Below, in pieces: positions 8,782 to 18,294 of a DNA stretch of 64,000 bases (its first letter is position 1; each line of letters starts with the position of its first letter). The DNA is from Kribbella amoyensis (GTDB lineage Bacteria; Actinomycetota; Actinomycetes; Propionibacteriales; Kribbellaceae): NCBI RefSeq assembly GCF_007828865.1, contig NZ_VIVK01000003.1, forward strand, positions 1 to 64,000, given 5' to 3'. Position numbers and translations under genes: made by a program. Under the pieces are notes generated by a model. The model saw only the letters and a program-made list of their open reading frames with translations, was not told the origin of the DNA and ran no database searches.

Positions 8782-9731
8782 AATGCCCTCTCTCCGATGC
8801 GGAAGGCCCGGCGGACGGTCACGATGAGGATCAGCCCGATGACCAGGATGGTGGTGCCGACGGCGTTGGCGTAGCCCCAAGCGCCGTCGAGGTAGGCGCG
8901 GTAGGCGTAGAGCGCGAGGGTGACGGTGGAGTCGTTCGGGCCGCCGGAGGTGAGGATGAACACGACGTCGAACATGCCGATGTCACCGAGCAACCGGACC
9001 AGGACGCAGGTGCCGATCACGTTGCGGAGCAGCGGCAGGGTGATCCGCAGATGCTGTTGCAGCAGGCTCGCGCCGTCGGTCTCGGCCGCCTCGTACAGCT
9101 CGCGCGGGATGGAGGCGATCTCGGCCATCACCAGGATGACCGTGAAGCCGATGATGAACGCGAACGTCGCGGCGACCGCCGACCGCGCGGTACCGGTGTC
9201 GTAGAGCCAGTCCTTGCCGTCGGCACCGACCAGGGCCAGTGCCTGGTTGAGCAGTCCGTAGCGGGAGTTGTAGAAGGCGGCATAGACCAAGGCGTAGGCC
9301 GCACCGGAGATCACGAAAGGTACGAAGATCACGGTGCGGAAGGTGCGCCAGCCGGGCAGCTTCTGGCTGAGGATGATGCCGATGACGACGCCGAACGGCA
9401 CCTGGACGACGATGCTCACCGCGCTGTAGAACAGCGTGTTGCGGACGGCCTTCCAGAAGACCGGGTCCTGGATCATCGTGCGGTAGTTGTCCCACCCGGT
9501 GAAGGTGAAGTCGACGCCGCCCCAGCTGGCGAAAGAGCTCCCGATCAGTACGGCGAACGGCGCCAGGAAGAAGATCGTGAAAAGGATGGCGCCGGGCGCG
9601 ATCGACAGGGCGACCGGTCTGGCCATACCGCGCGGGACGCGGGACGCGACCGCTGCCGGGGCGCGGCGCGAACGGGCCCGGCGTCGGGGGACGGCGTGGG
9701 TCACCTGGGGTCGGGAGGCGGCCTGAGTCAC
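8778..9731 (-). CDS. Carbohydrate ABC transporter permease (MalF-like)
   Basis: A 317-residue inner-membrane permease. A basic cytoplasmic N-terminus (about residues 1-35, rich in Arg) precedes the first helix (LSIAPGAILFTIFFLAPFAV). The EAA loop is ELYEAAETDGASLLQQHLRITLPLLR, and the segment SGGPNDSTVTLALYAYRAYL is typical of MalF-family CUT1 permeases. The start is GTG 9731, overlapping the stop of the solute-binding protein gene (GTGA). It forms the transmembrane pore with the following permease. Confidence 0.93.
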   Translation of the reverse strand: MTQAASRPQVTHAVPRRRARSRRAPAAVASRVPRGMARPVALSIAPGAILFTIFFLAPFAVLIGSSFASWGGVDFTFTGWDNYRTMIQDPVFWKAVRNTLFYSAVSIVVQVPFGVVIGIILSQKLPGWRTFRTVIFVPFVISGAAYALVYAAFYNSRYGLLNQALALVGADGKDWLYDTGTARSAVAATFAFIIGFTVILVMAEIASIPRELYEAAETDGASLLQQHLRITLPLLRNVIGTCVLVRLLGDIGMFDVVFILTSGGPNDSTVTLALYAYRAYLDGAWGYANAVGTTILVIGLILIVTVRRAFRIGERAL

Positions 9732-11068
9732 TTGGCGCCGGCCCGCTTGGTGGCGTCGGCACCAAGGCGACCGAGGAATTCAGGGGTGTCGATCTCACCC
9801 TTCGCGTAGGCGGGCCACAGGTTCTTCCAGGCGTTGCCGAAGCCGGCCGGGCCGTACACGCGGACGTGCGGATAGGTGTACCTGGTGGTGGTGGCCGCCT
9901 TGGCCAGCCCGGTGGACAGCGGCTCGAGTCCGGCGCCGGCGATGGCCGCGGGTTCGACCTTCACGGGTGGGTTCGCACCGGTGGCCTGGCCTTGTTTCAG
10001 CGACTCCTCCGGACTCGAGACGAACTTGGCGAACTCGGTCACCGCCTCGGCCTTGTCGTCGTCGCCCTGGGTTCCACTCACCCAGCCCGCACCGGTGACG
10101 ACGATGGCTCCCCGCTCGCCGTCGGCCCATCCGGGCGCCGTGGTGTAGGCGGTGTCGCGGTAGAGCCCGGCCGGCGCCGTCTTGGACTTGAGGGACGTCT
10201 TCACGAACCAGGGGCCGTTGGCAACGGATGCCGCCGACTGCGAGAGGTACGCCGCGGCCGCGTCCTGGAAGTCGCCGGAGAAGGAGTCCGAGTTGACCCA
10301 GCCCTTGCTGTGCCAACCGCGCAGTGTCTCGCTGGCCTTGACCGCTTGGGCGTTGCCCGAGTAGTCACCGGAGCCGAGTCCGCCGGTCAGGAAGTCCTTG
10401 CCGCCCGGCTGAGTACCGATCAGGTTGACCCACATCAGCATGGTCGCCCAGTCGCCGTCGGCGGCCAGTGCGGTCTTGCCCCGGGCTTTGAGCTTCGCGG
10501 CGGCCTGCTCGAAGGCGGCCCAGGTGGCGGGGAACTCGGCGTACCCCACGGAGGCGAAGAGCTTCTTGTTGTAGAACATGCCGAGGGCGTCGCGCTGCTG
10601 CGGAATGGCCCAGATCTGCCCGTCACTCCCGCCGAGTGCGTCGAAGACCGACGGGAGGAAGCTGCCCTTCCAGCCCGAGTCGGCGTCGAGATCGCCGGCG
10701 AAGTCCCGGAGCTTGTTCGTCGTCTGGAGCGACTTGATCTCGCCGCTGTTGAGCTGGAACAGATCGGGAAGGTCGTCGGCCAGGGCGAGCCGCTGGTAGT
10801 ACTGCAGCCGGTCCGGGCTGGAGCCCGCGTTCTGGTTCTGCTGCACCTCGATCCGATACCTGCCGGCGAACTTCTGGTTGAAGCGCTGCGCCGCCTCGTA
10901 GTTGTACTGGAGGAAGGGATCGGTGGGGCTTTGCTGGCACGCCGAGCAGGTGATGGTGACTTCGCCGCCGCTCGCGGTGTCGTTGCCGCAGGCAGCGAGT
11001 GGAAGCCCCAGCCCGCCCAGCGCGAGCAGGGCGATTGCCTTGCTTGAGAGTGATCTGGTGCCTGTCAT
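9728..11068 (-). CDS. Extracellular sugar-binding lipoprotein of an ABC importer
   Basis: A 446-residue SBP_bac_1-type solute-binding lipoprotein. The signal peptide ends in a clear lipobox (LGLPLAACGN, with the lipidated Cys near residue 27), so the mature protein is anchored outside the membrane. An unusual CSACQQ motif, two cysteines three apart, follows just after the anchor. The body has the usual ligand-binding fold elements (QRDALGMFYNKKLFASVGY, and a Trp-rich end). The ATG at 11068 has GGAG upstream; the extra upstream frame is not coding. The gene heads the transport trio, downstream of its AraC regulator on the same strand. Substrate class is a carbohydrate by family; the exact sugar is not visible. 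Confidence 0.92.
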   Translation of the reverse strand: MTGTRSLSSKAIALLALGGLGLPLAACGNDTASGGEVTITCSACQQSPTDPFLQYNYEAAQRFNQKFAGRYRIEVQQNQNAGSSPDRLQYYQRLALADDLPDLFQLNSGEIKSLQTTNKLRDFAGDLDADSGWKGSFLPSVFDALGGSDGQIWAIPQQRDALGMFYNKKLFASVGYAEFPATWAAFEQAAAKLKARGKTALAADGDWATMLMWVNLIGTQPGGKDFLTGGLGSGDYSGNAQAVKASETLRGWHSKGWVNSDSFSGDFQDAAAAYLSQSAASVANGPWFVKTSLKSKTAPAGLYRDTAYTTAPGWADGERGAIVVTGAGWVSGTQGDDDKAEAVTEFAKFVSSPEESLKQGQATGANPPVKVEPAAIAGAGLEPLSTGLAKAATTTRYTYPHVRVYGPAGFGNAWKNLWPAYAKGEIDTPEFLGRLGADATKRAGAK

Positions 11069-11201
11069 CGCGACGCTCCGTCTCCATCGGTGCTGGCGTG
11101 TCCAGCATTCACCTGTCAGCACATGCTCGGCCTCCGCGAGCCAGCGGCACCATGGCCAGCGTGCGCACACCTGTGTCCGAAAGTGATCACCCCGGCGCGA
11201 G

Positions 11202-12026
11202 CTACGGCTGCCAGGTCGCGGCCCGCAGCTCTGTCGGTGATTGACCTGTCGCCTCCCGGATGCGACGGGCGAAGTGGAAGCTGGTCTTGAACCCGCTGCG
11301 GCTGGCCACGGTCGCCACGGTGAGACCGGTGCTGGTGAGTAGTTCGATGCCCAAGGTGATGCGCCGGTCCCACAGGTAGCGGACGGGAGTCGTGTCCATG
11401 TGTTCGCGGAACAACCGGATGAGGTGCGCGGGGGTGACGGCCGCCGCCTCCGCGATGTCGGTCAGGTCGATCGGTTCGCTGACGTGGGTGTGGATGAACA
11501 GCCGGGCGGCCTCGATCGCGCCGGGCAGTGCGGCGGGGTAGTTCTCGAACTCGGCGATGAACCGCCACAGCAAGGCGGTGGCCAACGCGTCGAGGAGCGC
11601 CCCCTCGGCGGTGAGCCTGGTCTGTTCGGTGACGACCGCCTCGCGGGCCAGATAGGTCATCGCCGACGACAGCCGCCGGGTCGGGCGGACCGATTCGAGC
11701 CAGTCGTGCATCTGCGGGGTGAGATCGTCCAGTCTTCCACGGACGAGCGTCTGGCGGACCTCGCTGTCGGGGCCCATCCGGATCGTTTCGGTGTGACCGG
11801 GCAGCAGCACACCGATCTCCCCCGCGACAACGGTGAAGGCCGGCTTGTCGTCGACCTGGACGTGCATCGTCCCGGAATGCATCAGCAGCAGCTGGATCCC
11901 CCGCTGCACCCGCGGCCCGATCACCGATCCCGCGGGATGCGGCACCTCCCGTGCGACGGCGTCGACGACTCTGAGCCGGCGGGAGACGGAATCAACGTGA
12001 GACACGGATTGGATCACCCGAGCCAT
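11202..12026 (-). CDS. AraC family transcriptional regulator
   Basis: A 274-residue AraC-type regulator with an N-terminal cupin sensor (about residues 25-110, VQRGIQLLLMHSGTMHVQVD) and a C-terminal double helix-turn-helix (about 175-270: LTDIAEAAAVTPAHLIRLFREH and VATVASRSGFKTSFHFARRIR). The ATG at 12026 has no clear ribosome binding site, so the transcript may be leaderless. It sits between the sugar ABC operon, in the same orientation and 133 bases away, and a divergent FAD oxidoreductase only 35 bases away. It probably controls both in response to the transported sugar. Confidence 0.9.
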   Translation of the reverse strand: MARVIQSVSHVDSVSRRLRVVDAVAREVPHPAGSVIGPRVQRGIQLLLMHSGTMHVQVDDKPAFTVVAGEIGVLLPGHTETIRMGPDSEVRQTLVRGRLDDLTPQMHDWLESVRPTRRLSSAMTYLAREAVVTEQTRLTAEGALLDALATALLWRFIAEFENYPAALPGAIEAARLFIHTHVSEPIDLTDIAEAAAVTPAHLIRLFREHMDTTPVRYLWDRRITLGIELLTSTGLTVATVASRSGFKTSFHFARRIREATGQSPTELRAATWQP

Positions 12027-12049
12027 ACTAGGGCGGCAAAGTGCGTCGT

Positions 12050-12055
12050 TAGCCT
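12050..12055 (+). promoter_or_regulatory. Likely -10 box for leaderless FAD oxidoreductase transcript
   Basis: TAGCCT at 12050-12055 ends six bases before the ATG at 12062, the spacing expected of a -10 hexamer driving a leaderless actinobacterial mRNA. No Shine-Dalgarno sequence is present in the 35-base gap to the divergent AraC gene. Confidence 0.4.
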
Positions 12056-12061
12056 GCGAGC

Positions 12062-13687
12062 ATGAGCGAATTACGGACACAGATGCTGGTGGTCGGTGGA
12101 GGGTTCGGCGGCGTCGCGGCCGCCCTGGCCGCGGTCCGCCGAGGAGTGAACGTCGTCATCACCGAGCCGACTCGCTGGCTGGGTGGCGTTCTGACCAGTC
12201 AGGCCGTACCACCGGACGAGCACGTCTGGATCGAACAGTTCGGATCGACCGCCACCTACCGCGACTTCCGGGAACGGATCCGGGCCTACTACCGGGCGCA
12301 CTATCCGCTGACCGCGCGAGCCCACGCCAATCGTGCGCTGAATCCAGGAGCGGCCAGGGTCAGCCACCTGTGCCACGAACCCCGCGTCGCCCTCGCCGTG
12401 CTCGAGTCGCTTCTCGCACCGCACCGCGCCTCCGGACGGCTCCGGGTCCTGCTGCAGCACGAGCCGATCTCGGCGTCCACGACCGGAGACCGGGTGGAGG
12501 CAGTGACCTTTCGCGACGGCACCACCGGCCGGCAGGTCACCGTCACGGCGCCCTGGTTCGTCGACGCCACCGAGACGGGCGACCTGCTGCCGATGGCCGG
12601 CGTCGAACATGTCACCGGCTCGGAATCCCAGGCCCAGACCGGTGAACCGCACGCTCCGGCCGAGGCTCGACCGCTGAACATGCAGCCGGTGTCGGTGTGC
12701 TTCGCCCTAGACCATCTGCCCGGCGCCGACCTGACGATCGACAAGCCACCCGGGTACGCCGACGTCGCCGCGGCCCGACCCCTCGACTGGCCGGACGGGA
12801 AGCTCTCCTTCGTCACCCCGCACCCGAAGACCCGGCAACCACTGCACTACCGGTTCAAGCCCAACCCGGACGACAACCCCGACGAGATCGGACCCGACTA
12901 CGACGACCGCCGGGCCAAGACCATCGACCGGAATCTCTGGACGTTCCGCCGGATCGCGGCCCGTAACAACTTCGTCCCCGGCAGCTTCGCCTCCGACCTC
13001 ACCCTGGTGAACTGGCCCCAGATGGACTACTGGGGAGGCCCTCTCTTCGGCGGGTCCGACGAAGAAGCCAGTGAGCACCTGCAGGGCGCCCGCAACCTCA
13101 GCCTGAGCCTGCTCTACTGGTTGCAGACCGAAGCGCCACGCCCCGACGGAGGGACCGGCTGGCCAGGTTTGCGACTGCGCGGTGACGTCGTCGGCGACAC
13201 TCCCGACGGGCTCGCGATGGCGCCCTACATCCGCGAATCGCGCCGCATCGCCGCCGAACACACCATCGTCGAGCAGGACATCGCACTCGACGTCCGCGGT
13301 CAGCACGGTGCCGTCCAACACCCCGACAGTGTCGGTATCGGCCTCTACCGCATCGACCTGCATCCCTCGACCGGAGGCGATCCCTACATCGACATCGGCT
13401 GCTGCCCCTACCAGCTACCGCTCGGCGCGCTCCTGCCGGTCCGGGTCGAGAACCTGTTGCCGGCCGCAAAGAACATCGGCACCACCCACATCACCAACGG
13501 TGCCTACCGGATGCCACTGGTCGAATGGAACATCGGCGAGGTCGTCGGCCACCTGGTCGCCTTCTGCACCGAGAACGCTGTCTCCCCACGCGCCGTCCGC
13601 CAGACAGAGGACCTCTTCGCCCAGTTCTCGACCGACCTCGACAACGCCGGAGTAGAACGAGCATGGCCGGCCGTCAAGGGCTACTGA
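12062..13687 (+). CDS. FAD-dependent oxidoreductase (FAD_oxidored, PF12831-like)
   Basis: A 541-residue flavoprotein. The dinucleotide-binding motif VVGGGFGGVAAALAA lies at residues 10-24, followed by a WLGGVLTSQ segment typical of the FAD_oxidored family, and a C-terminal flavin-contact stretch (NLLPAAKNIGTTHITNGAYR, then the EWNIGEVVGHL helix). No signal peptide is seen, so it should act in the cytoplasm. Members often sit in carbohydrate utilisation loci and may oxidise a sugar or sugar acid; the exact substrate is unknown. It is divergent from the AraC regulator and sugar ABC operon, supporting that context. Its stop overlaps that of the convergent LuxR gene by seven bases. Confidence 0.88.
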   Translation: MSELRTQMLVVGGGFGGVAAALAAVRRGVNVVITEPTRWLGGVLTSQAVPPDEHVWIEQFGSTATYRDFRERIRAYYRAHYPLTARAHANRALNPGAARVSHLCHEPRVALAVLESLLAPHRASGRLRVLLQHEPISASTTGDRVEAVTFRDGTTGRQVTVTAPWFVDATETGDLLPMAGVEHVTGSESQAQTGEPHAPAEARPLNMQPVSVCFALDHLPGADLTIDKPPGYADVAAARPLDWPDGKLSFVTPHPKTRQPLHYRFKPNPDDNPDEIGPDYDDRRAKTIDRNLWTFRRIAARNNFVPGSFASDLTLVNWPQMDYWGGPLFGGSDEEASEHLQGARNLSLSLLYWLQTEAPRPDGGTGWPGLRLRGDVVGDTPDGLAMAPYIRESRRIAAEHTIVEQDIALDVRGQHGAVQHPDSVGIGLYRIDLHPSTGGDPYIDIGCCPYQLPLGALLPVRVENLLPAAKNIGTTHITNGAYRMPLVEWNIGEVVGHLVAFCTENAVSPRAVRQTEDLFAQFSTDLDNAGVERAWPAVKGY

Positions 13688-16440
13688 TCGGTGCGGCGTA
13701 GCCGGCCTTCAGCGAGGAGCTTCGTGCGGGCGGCCTGGTAGTGGCAGCCCGCGGCCCCGAACGCCTCCGCTGTGGTGAGGAGCGCCTCGTGGTTTCCGTC
13801 GAGGAGGGCAGCAGCTCGATCCACCATGGTGGTCGCGATCGGGTTCCCTGCCACGATGCCGCGTGCCTCGGCCACGAGGTCCGGGGCATCGGCCCTTCCG
13901 GCCAGAACGGCGGCCTCGGCGCGCAGGGCGACGTACCAGTGGTGCCAGATCCAGGTGACCCACTTCCAGACCTCCTGAGGCTCGGGCGAGATGCGCTCCA
14001 TCGCCTCGGACACCTGGTCGTTGTGCAGCAGGAGCATGGTGTCGAAGACCGCCCCGTAGCCGTACGTCACCTCCGGGAGGGTCCCGAGTTGGTCCAGGAC
14101 CTTCTGCCACTCCGCCCTCGCGTCCTGGTCGCCGCGGAGGCCGTGGACCATCGCCACGGCCGCGACCGCTGGGCCGAGGGAGCCGATGGGGACATCAGTA
14201 CGCCACGTGTCGAGGAAGCGCACGCTGCTCGAGAGCACCTCGTCGAAGCTGCCTGCCAAGGCATCGGCGACCAGGAGCCAACTGGTGGCGCGATGACCGA
14301 CCTCGGCCAGCAACGGATGATCGGCAAGCTGCTTCGCCCACCGGCACGCGGCCACCAGGTCGCCGGTGCCGATACTTCCTTCGGCGGCCTCGGCAAGGGC
14401 CTCGACCAGCTCGTGACTGGCCGACGGCGTCGCCGGTACGGACGACAGCACGACGACCCGGCGCTGGGTGGTCTCGGCGGCCGCGAAGGTCTCACCGGCC
14501 CAGCTCAACGCGCCGGTCAGGACGTCCAAGGCGACCGATTCCTCGAGTGGATCGCCGCGGCGCCGGGTGAGTTCGACTGCTCGTTCGGCGAGCGCGACCG
14601 GTGCGGCGACCGTGGTGCCCGGATAGCCCTGGACGGTGGTGACCGCGGCGTGGAGTGCTCGCCCGGCGTCGGCCACCGCGATCGTCGCCTGCGCCGCCGG
14701 ATCCTCGCCGGCCAGCTCCCGGGCCTGGGCGAGGAGCGCGTCCGTTTCCTCCGTCGGAAGCTTGCGCGTGAACATGTTCGCGAACCGGTACGCCGTGATG
14801 GCGATGGTCGCCAGATCACGTGCGGCGCTCGCGGGATCCTCGGCACGGAGCGCGGCGTCCGCGGCCGCGCTCCGGAGACGGTACGCGTCGTCGCCGCGCA
14901 TCCGGCAGCCGGCCACCGCGGCGGCGTCCCGGAACGCCGTCGCAGCTGACCCCGGGTCCTCGGCGAGAGCGGCCGCCTGCTCGTACCGCTGCTGTGACTC
15001 GCTGATCAAGGTCCGCGTGAAGGTCAGCTCCGCCAACTGCTCGGCCAGGCGGTAAGCGTTCGTACGCTGCCCTGGTTCGTGGGCCGCCCAGGCCAGCGCG
15101 GAGCGCAGATCGTCGGCGACCGCGTCGAATCCGGCCCGCCAGTCCGGACGCGCAACCGCCAGCTCGGCAGCCTGGGCGAGGCACCACCGAAGATGCCGCG
15201 ACCTGACGTCGACCAGCTCACCGGCCTCGGCGAGGCGTTCCGTCGCATACTGACGGATGGTTTCCAGGGCTCGGTACGCCGTGCCCACGGGCGAGGCTGT
15301 CACCACCAACAGGCTCTGCTCGGCCAGCCGAGCGAGCCCGTCGGCGACAAGGAACTCGTCGAGCCCGATGACCTGTGCCGCCGCCGCAGCGGTGAAGGGT
15401 GCCGCGAAGACCGACACCTGACGTAACAGCGCCCGATCGTCCGGTTCCAGCAGGGCATGGCTCCAGTCCAACGCCGCCCGGACCGAACGATGCCGCTCGT
15501 CCGCACGTGACCCGCCGGTGAGCATCCGGAGTGGATGAGACAACGCGGCCGTGATCCCGTCCAGCCCGAGCGTCTGGTACCTGGCAGCGGCCAGCTCGAT
15601 GGCCAGCGACATCCCCTCCAGACGCTCACAGATGGAGACGATCTGATCGCGGTCCGAAGTATTCAACGCCGAACCACCGGCCGCTGCCCGCTCCTCGAAC
15701 AACAGCACCGCATCCGCTGCGCCGTCGACACCCAGCGACATCGGCGGAACCGAGTACACCCGCTCCAGCGGAACCATCAGCCGGGCCCGGCTGGTCGCCA
15801 GCACCGTCACGCGCGGACACGTCGCCAACAGCCGCTCGACGAACAACGCCACCCCGTCGGCCACCTGCTCACAGTTGTCCAGGATCAACAGGACCTGCCG
15901 GTCGGTCAGCGTCGCGATCACCGACTGCGTGATGTCCCGGCCCGGCTGCTCACCGAGGCCCAGCGTCCCGGCGACCGCGGCGGCGACCAGCTCCGGTTCG
16001 TCGACCGGAACCAGGTCGACGAACCACACACCGTCGGCGTAGTCGGCGGCCAGCTGGGCGCCCACCGCCAAGGCGAGCCGCGTCTTGCCGACTCCGCCAG
16101 GGCCGATCGCGGTCACCTCGCGATGGCTCTTGACCAGTGCGCTCAGCGTCGCCTGCTCGCTGACCCGGCCGACGAACGAGGTCAGCGGCGCCGGCAGCAC
16201 CGGTGCGGCCTGCGCCGAGCCACCGCCGGTCGGCTCGGGCGCCCGCTGAGCGAGCGCGCGCCGATCCGGCACGTTCAGCTTGCGCAGCAGCGAGGAGACA
16301 TGACTCTCGACCGTACGCACCGAGATGTGCAGCTTCGCCGCGATCTCGGCGTTGCTGAGATGGGCGCCGACCAGTCCCAGCACCTCGGCTTCCCGAAGTG
16401 AGATCTCCACCGTTGCTGTCACCGGCACATCATCGCTCAT
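13681..16440 (-). CDS. Large ATP-binding LuxR-family regulator with N-terminal HTH
   Basis: A 919-residue regulator with the unusual order HTH first. A LuxR helix-turn-helix covers about residues 10-70 (LREAEVLGLVGAHLSNAEIAAKL, then HISVRTVESHVSSLLRKL). An NB-ARC/AAA-like ATPase follows, with Walker A GPGGVGKTRLALAVG and Walker B QVLLILDNCEQV. The long C-terminus is TPR-like helical repeat. Such proteins couple ligand or partner sensing to ATP-dependent activation. The ATG at 16440 is chosen because coding begins there; the frame runs on upstream. It is divergent from a VOC/VOC/DUF1801 run, and the region between holds two TCCGT...ACGGA inverted repeats that are likely regulatory. Confidence 0.9.
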   Translation of the reverse strand: MSDDVPVTATVEISLREAEVLGLVGAHLSNAEIAAKLHISVRTVESHVSSLLRKLNVPDRRALAQRAPEPTGGGSAQAAPVLPAPLTSFVGRVSEQATLSALVKSHREVTAIGPGGVGKTRLALAVGAQLAADYADGVWFVDLVPVDEPELVAAAVAGTLGLGEQPGRDITQSVIATLTDRQVLLILDNCEQVADGVALFVERLLATCPRVTVLATSRARLMVPLERVYSVPPMSLGVDGAADAVLLFEERAAAGGSALNTSDRDQIVSICERLEGMSLAIELAAARYQTLGLDGITAALSHPLRMLTGGSRADERHRSVRAALDWSHALLEPDDRALLRQVSVFAAPFTAAAAAQVIGLDEFLVADGLARLAEQSLLVVTASPVGTAYRALETIRQYATERLAEAGELVDVRSRHLRWCLAQAAELAVARPDWRAGFDAVADDLRSALAWAAHEPGQRTNAYRLAEQLAELTFTRTLISESQQRYEQAAALAEDPGSAATAFRDAAAVAGCRMRGDDAYRLRSAAADAALRAEDPASAARDLATIAITAYRFANMFTRKLPTEETDALLAQARELAGEDPAAQATIAVADAGRALHAAVTTVQGYPGTTVAAPVALAERAVELTRRRGDPLEESVALDVLTGALSWAGETFAAAETTQRRVVVLSSVPATPSASHELVEALAEAAEGSIGTGDLVAACRWAKQLADHPLLAEVGHRATSWLLVADALAGSFDEVLSSSVRFLDTWRTDVPIGSLGPAVAAVAMVHGLRGDQDARAEWQKVLDQLGTLPEVTYGYGAVFDTMLLLHNDQVSEAMERISPEPQEVWKWVTWIWHHWYVALRAEAAVLAGRADAPDLVAEARGIVAGNPIATTMVDRAAALLDGNHEALLTTAEAFGAAGCHYQAARTKLLAEGRLRRTDQ

Positions 16441-16478
16441 GACGCCGAGCGGCCCGCCTCGCCGGCGGTACGAGGACC

Positions 16479-16497
16479 TCCGTGGTGCCGGCACGGA
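16479..16497. promoter_or_regulatory. Inverted repeat TCCGTG-N7-CACGGA (operator candidate 1)
   Basis: Six-base perfect arms separated by seven bases lie 39 bases upstream of the LuxR start (16440) in the divergent region. A second, better palindrome with the same TCCGT/ACGGA arms lies 20 bases further on. Likely a binding site for the neighbouring LuxR regulator or another dimeric factor. Confidence 0.4.
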
Positions 16498-16516
16498 CCG
16501 GGCTCAGTGGTGCGGT

Positions 16517-16533
16517 TCCGTGGTCACCACGGA
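16517..16533. promoter_or_regulatory. 17-base perfect palindrome TCCGTGGTCACCACGGA (operator candidate 2)
   Basis: Eight-base arms around a central C, about 95 bases before the VOC gene at 16612 and 77 before the LuxR start. The core GGTCAC and arms TCCGT/ACGGA recur in the divergent region upstream of a second LuxR gene (31399-31417). Confidence 0.5.
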
Positions 16534-16611
16534 TGTGGGCCAGGTGCCCGAAGCGCAAAGCTGAGACCACACCGCAGCGGGCCGAGGAGCCCGCCGACAC
16601 CAGGAGTGATC

Positions 16612-16968
16612 ATGACGGACAAGTCGACCCACGGGGTCAAGACCCTGCTCCACCCGGTCTCCGATCTGGCGAAGGCGAAGGCCGTGTACTCCGCGCTGCT
16701 CGGCATGCCGCCGCAGACCGACACCGCCTACTACGTCGGTTTCGAGACCGAGGGCCAGCACATCGGGCTGGTGCCGGGCGGTGGACCGCAGGGCATGACC
16801 TCACCGGTGGCGTACTGGCACGTGGCGGACCTCGAGGCGAAGCTGGCCGAGGTCACGGCCGCGGGAGCCGTCGTCGAGGAGGCCGCTCACGAGGTCGGTG
16901 GTGGCCGACGGGTGGCCACGGTCATCGATCCCGACGGCAACGTTCTCGGACTCCTGCAGGACCGCTGA
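16612..16968 (+). CDS. VOC (glyoxalase/bleomycin resistance) family protein
   Basis: A 118-residue single-chain vicinal oxygen chelate protein, built of paired beta-alpha-beta-beta-beta units (KTLLHPVSDLAKAKAVYSALLG at the start, ATVIDPDGNVLGLLQD at the end). Family members bind a metal and act as lyases, dioxygenases, epimerases or antibiotic-binding proteins; the role here is not evident. The ATG at 16612 has AGGAG five bases upstream. It starts a run of three same-strand genes with gaps of 63 and 46 bases that could be one transcript, divergent from the LuxR regulator. Confidence 0.88.
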   Translation: MTDKSTHGVKTLLHPVSDLAKAKAVYSALLGMPPQTDTAYYVGFETEGQHIGLVPGGGPQGMTSPVAYWHVADLEAKLAEVTAAGAVVEEAAHEVGGGRRVATVIDPDGNVLGLLQDR

Positions 16969-17031
16969 GCACGGCCCCACCGGCGCCGAACGCAGCAAGC
17001 ACCCCTTCATCGCAAAGGACAGGTCATCACC

Positions 17032-17631
17032 ATGCTGAACATCACCCTCGAAGTTTCCGATCTCGAGTCGGCGGAAGCCTTCTACCGAGCCTGCGACCTG
17101 GACACGTACGTGAGCCTGCGCAGTTCCACCGCTCCGACGACGGGTTTCCGCGGCTTCGCGCTGTCGCTCGTGGTGGCCCAACCGGGCAACGTCGACGCCA
17201 TCATCGACGCTGCCGTCGCCGCCGGCGCCACCACGCTGAAGCCGGCCACCAAGAGCTTCTGGGGCTACGGCGGCATCGTTCAGACGCCGGACGGGACCAT
17301 CCTGAAGGTCGCGACCTCGAAGAAGAAGGACACCGCCCCCGCCACCCGGACCATCGACCAGGTCGCGCTCCTGCTCGGAGTCACGGACGTCAAGGCGAGC
17401 AAGCAGTTCTACGTCGCCAACGGCCTGACGGTGAGCAAGAGCTTCGGCGGCAAGTACGTCGAGTTCGACACCGCGTCGTCGCCCGTCACGCTTGCCCTCT
17501 ACCCTCGCCACGCCCTGGCCAAGGACACCGGCCTCTCCCAGGAGGGAACCGGCTCCCACCGCATCGCCCTCGGCAGCAAGGTCGCCCTCACCGACCCCGA
17601 CGGCTTCGTCTGGGAGATCCCGGCCGCCTGA
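17032..17631 (+). CDS. Two-domain VOC family protein
   Basis: A 199-residue protein with two vicinal oxygen chelate halves: residues 1-95 (LNITLEVSDLESAEAFYRAC ... TPDGTILKVA) and about 108-199 (QVALLLGVTDVKASKQFYV ... DPDGFVWEIPA). It is likely cytoplasmic; no catalytic reaction can be assigned. It follows the single-domain VOC gene by 63 bases and precedes a DUF1801 gene by 46, so the three are probably co-expressed. The linker between the halves is rich in Lys and Thr (KKKDTAPATRT). Confidence 0.88.
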   Translation: MLNITLEVSDLESAEAFYRACDLDTYVSLRSSTAPTTGFRGFALSLVVAQPGNVDAIIDAAVAAGATTLKPATKSFWGYGGIVQTPDGTILKVATSKKKDTAPATRTIDQVALLLGVTDVKASKQFYVANGLTVSKSFGGKYVEFDTASSPVTLALYPRHALAKDTGLSQEGTGSHRIALGSKVALTDPDGFVWEIPAA

Positions 17632-17677
17632 CCGGCGCTTCGCCACCTCATTGACCCGCACAGACAAGGAGACAACG

Positions 17678-18121
17678 ATGAGCAGCACCACGTACGAGGG
17701 ATTCACCGCCGAGGAGCGGGCCGCGATGAAGGACCACGCGCTGGACCAGAAGCGCGCGCTCCGCCGTACCTCGGCGGCGGAGAAGGCCGCCGAAGCGGCG
17801 CGCGACGTGATCGCGAAGATCGCCGAGATGGAGGCATCGGATCGGATCCTGGCCGAGCGGGTGCACGAGGTCGTCACGACCAGCGCGCCAGAGCTTGCGC
17901 CGAAGCTCTGGTACGGAATGCCCGCCTACGCGCTGGACGGCAAGATCGTCTGCTTCTTCCAGAGCGCGGAGAAGTTCAAGGCCCGCTACGCGACGCTCGG
18001 TTTCAGTGACCGCGCGGCCCTGGACGACGGCACCCTGTGGCCGACGACCTTCGCCCTGACCAAGATGACCCCCGAGGCAGAAGCCCGCATCAGCGCCCTG
18101 GTCGAACAAGCAGTCAGCTGA
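17678..18121 (+). CDS. DUF1801/YdhG-like protein
   Basis: A 147-residue protein of the DUF1801 (YdhG/YjbR-like) fold. The first 60 residues form a charged, Glu/Lys/Arg/Ala-rich helical extension (EERAAMKDHALDQKRALRR) often seen in these actinobacterial proteins. The core carries PKLWYGMPAYALDGKIVCFFQS, the family signature. Iron-chaperone roles have been proposed for distant homologues, but function is unsettled. The start is ATG 17678 with AAGGAG upstream. It is the last gene of the VOC run. Confidence 0.85.
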   Translation: MSSTTYEGFTAEERAAMKDHALDQKRALRRTSAAEKAAEAARDVIAKIAEMEASDRILAERVHEVVTTSAPELAPKLWYGMPAYALDGKIVCFFQSAEKFKARYATLGFSDRAALDDGTLWPTTFALTKMTPEAEARISALVEQAVS

Positions 18122-18294
18122 CGCGCGGTCGGGGTCGGGGTTGGGCCGGTCGCCGGGCCCGGCGTCGCTGGAGCAGTTGACTGTCTGGTCGCGTTCGGAT
18201 TCGGCTTCGGCGTTGCCTCGATCGGCAGACCCACGACTCTGCTCGACCGTTACGGCGGGCGGATCAGGGTTCGGGGACGACGGTAAATCCGCGG

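Noticed and set aside
18151..18164. Palindrome CGCCGGGCCCGGCG after the DUF1801 gene
   Set aside because: Without a loop or T-run it is no better than expected by chance in this composition.
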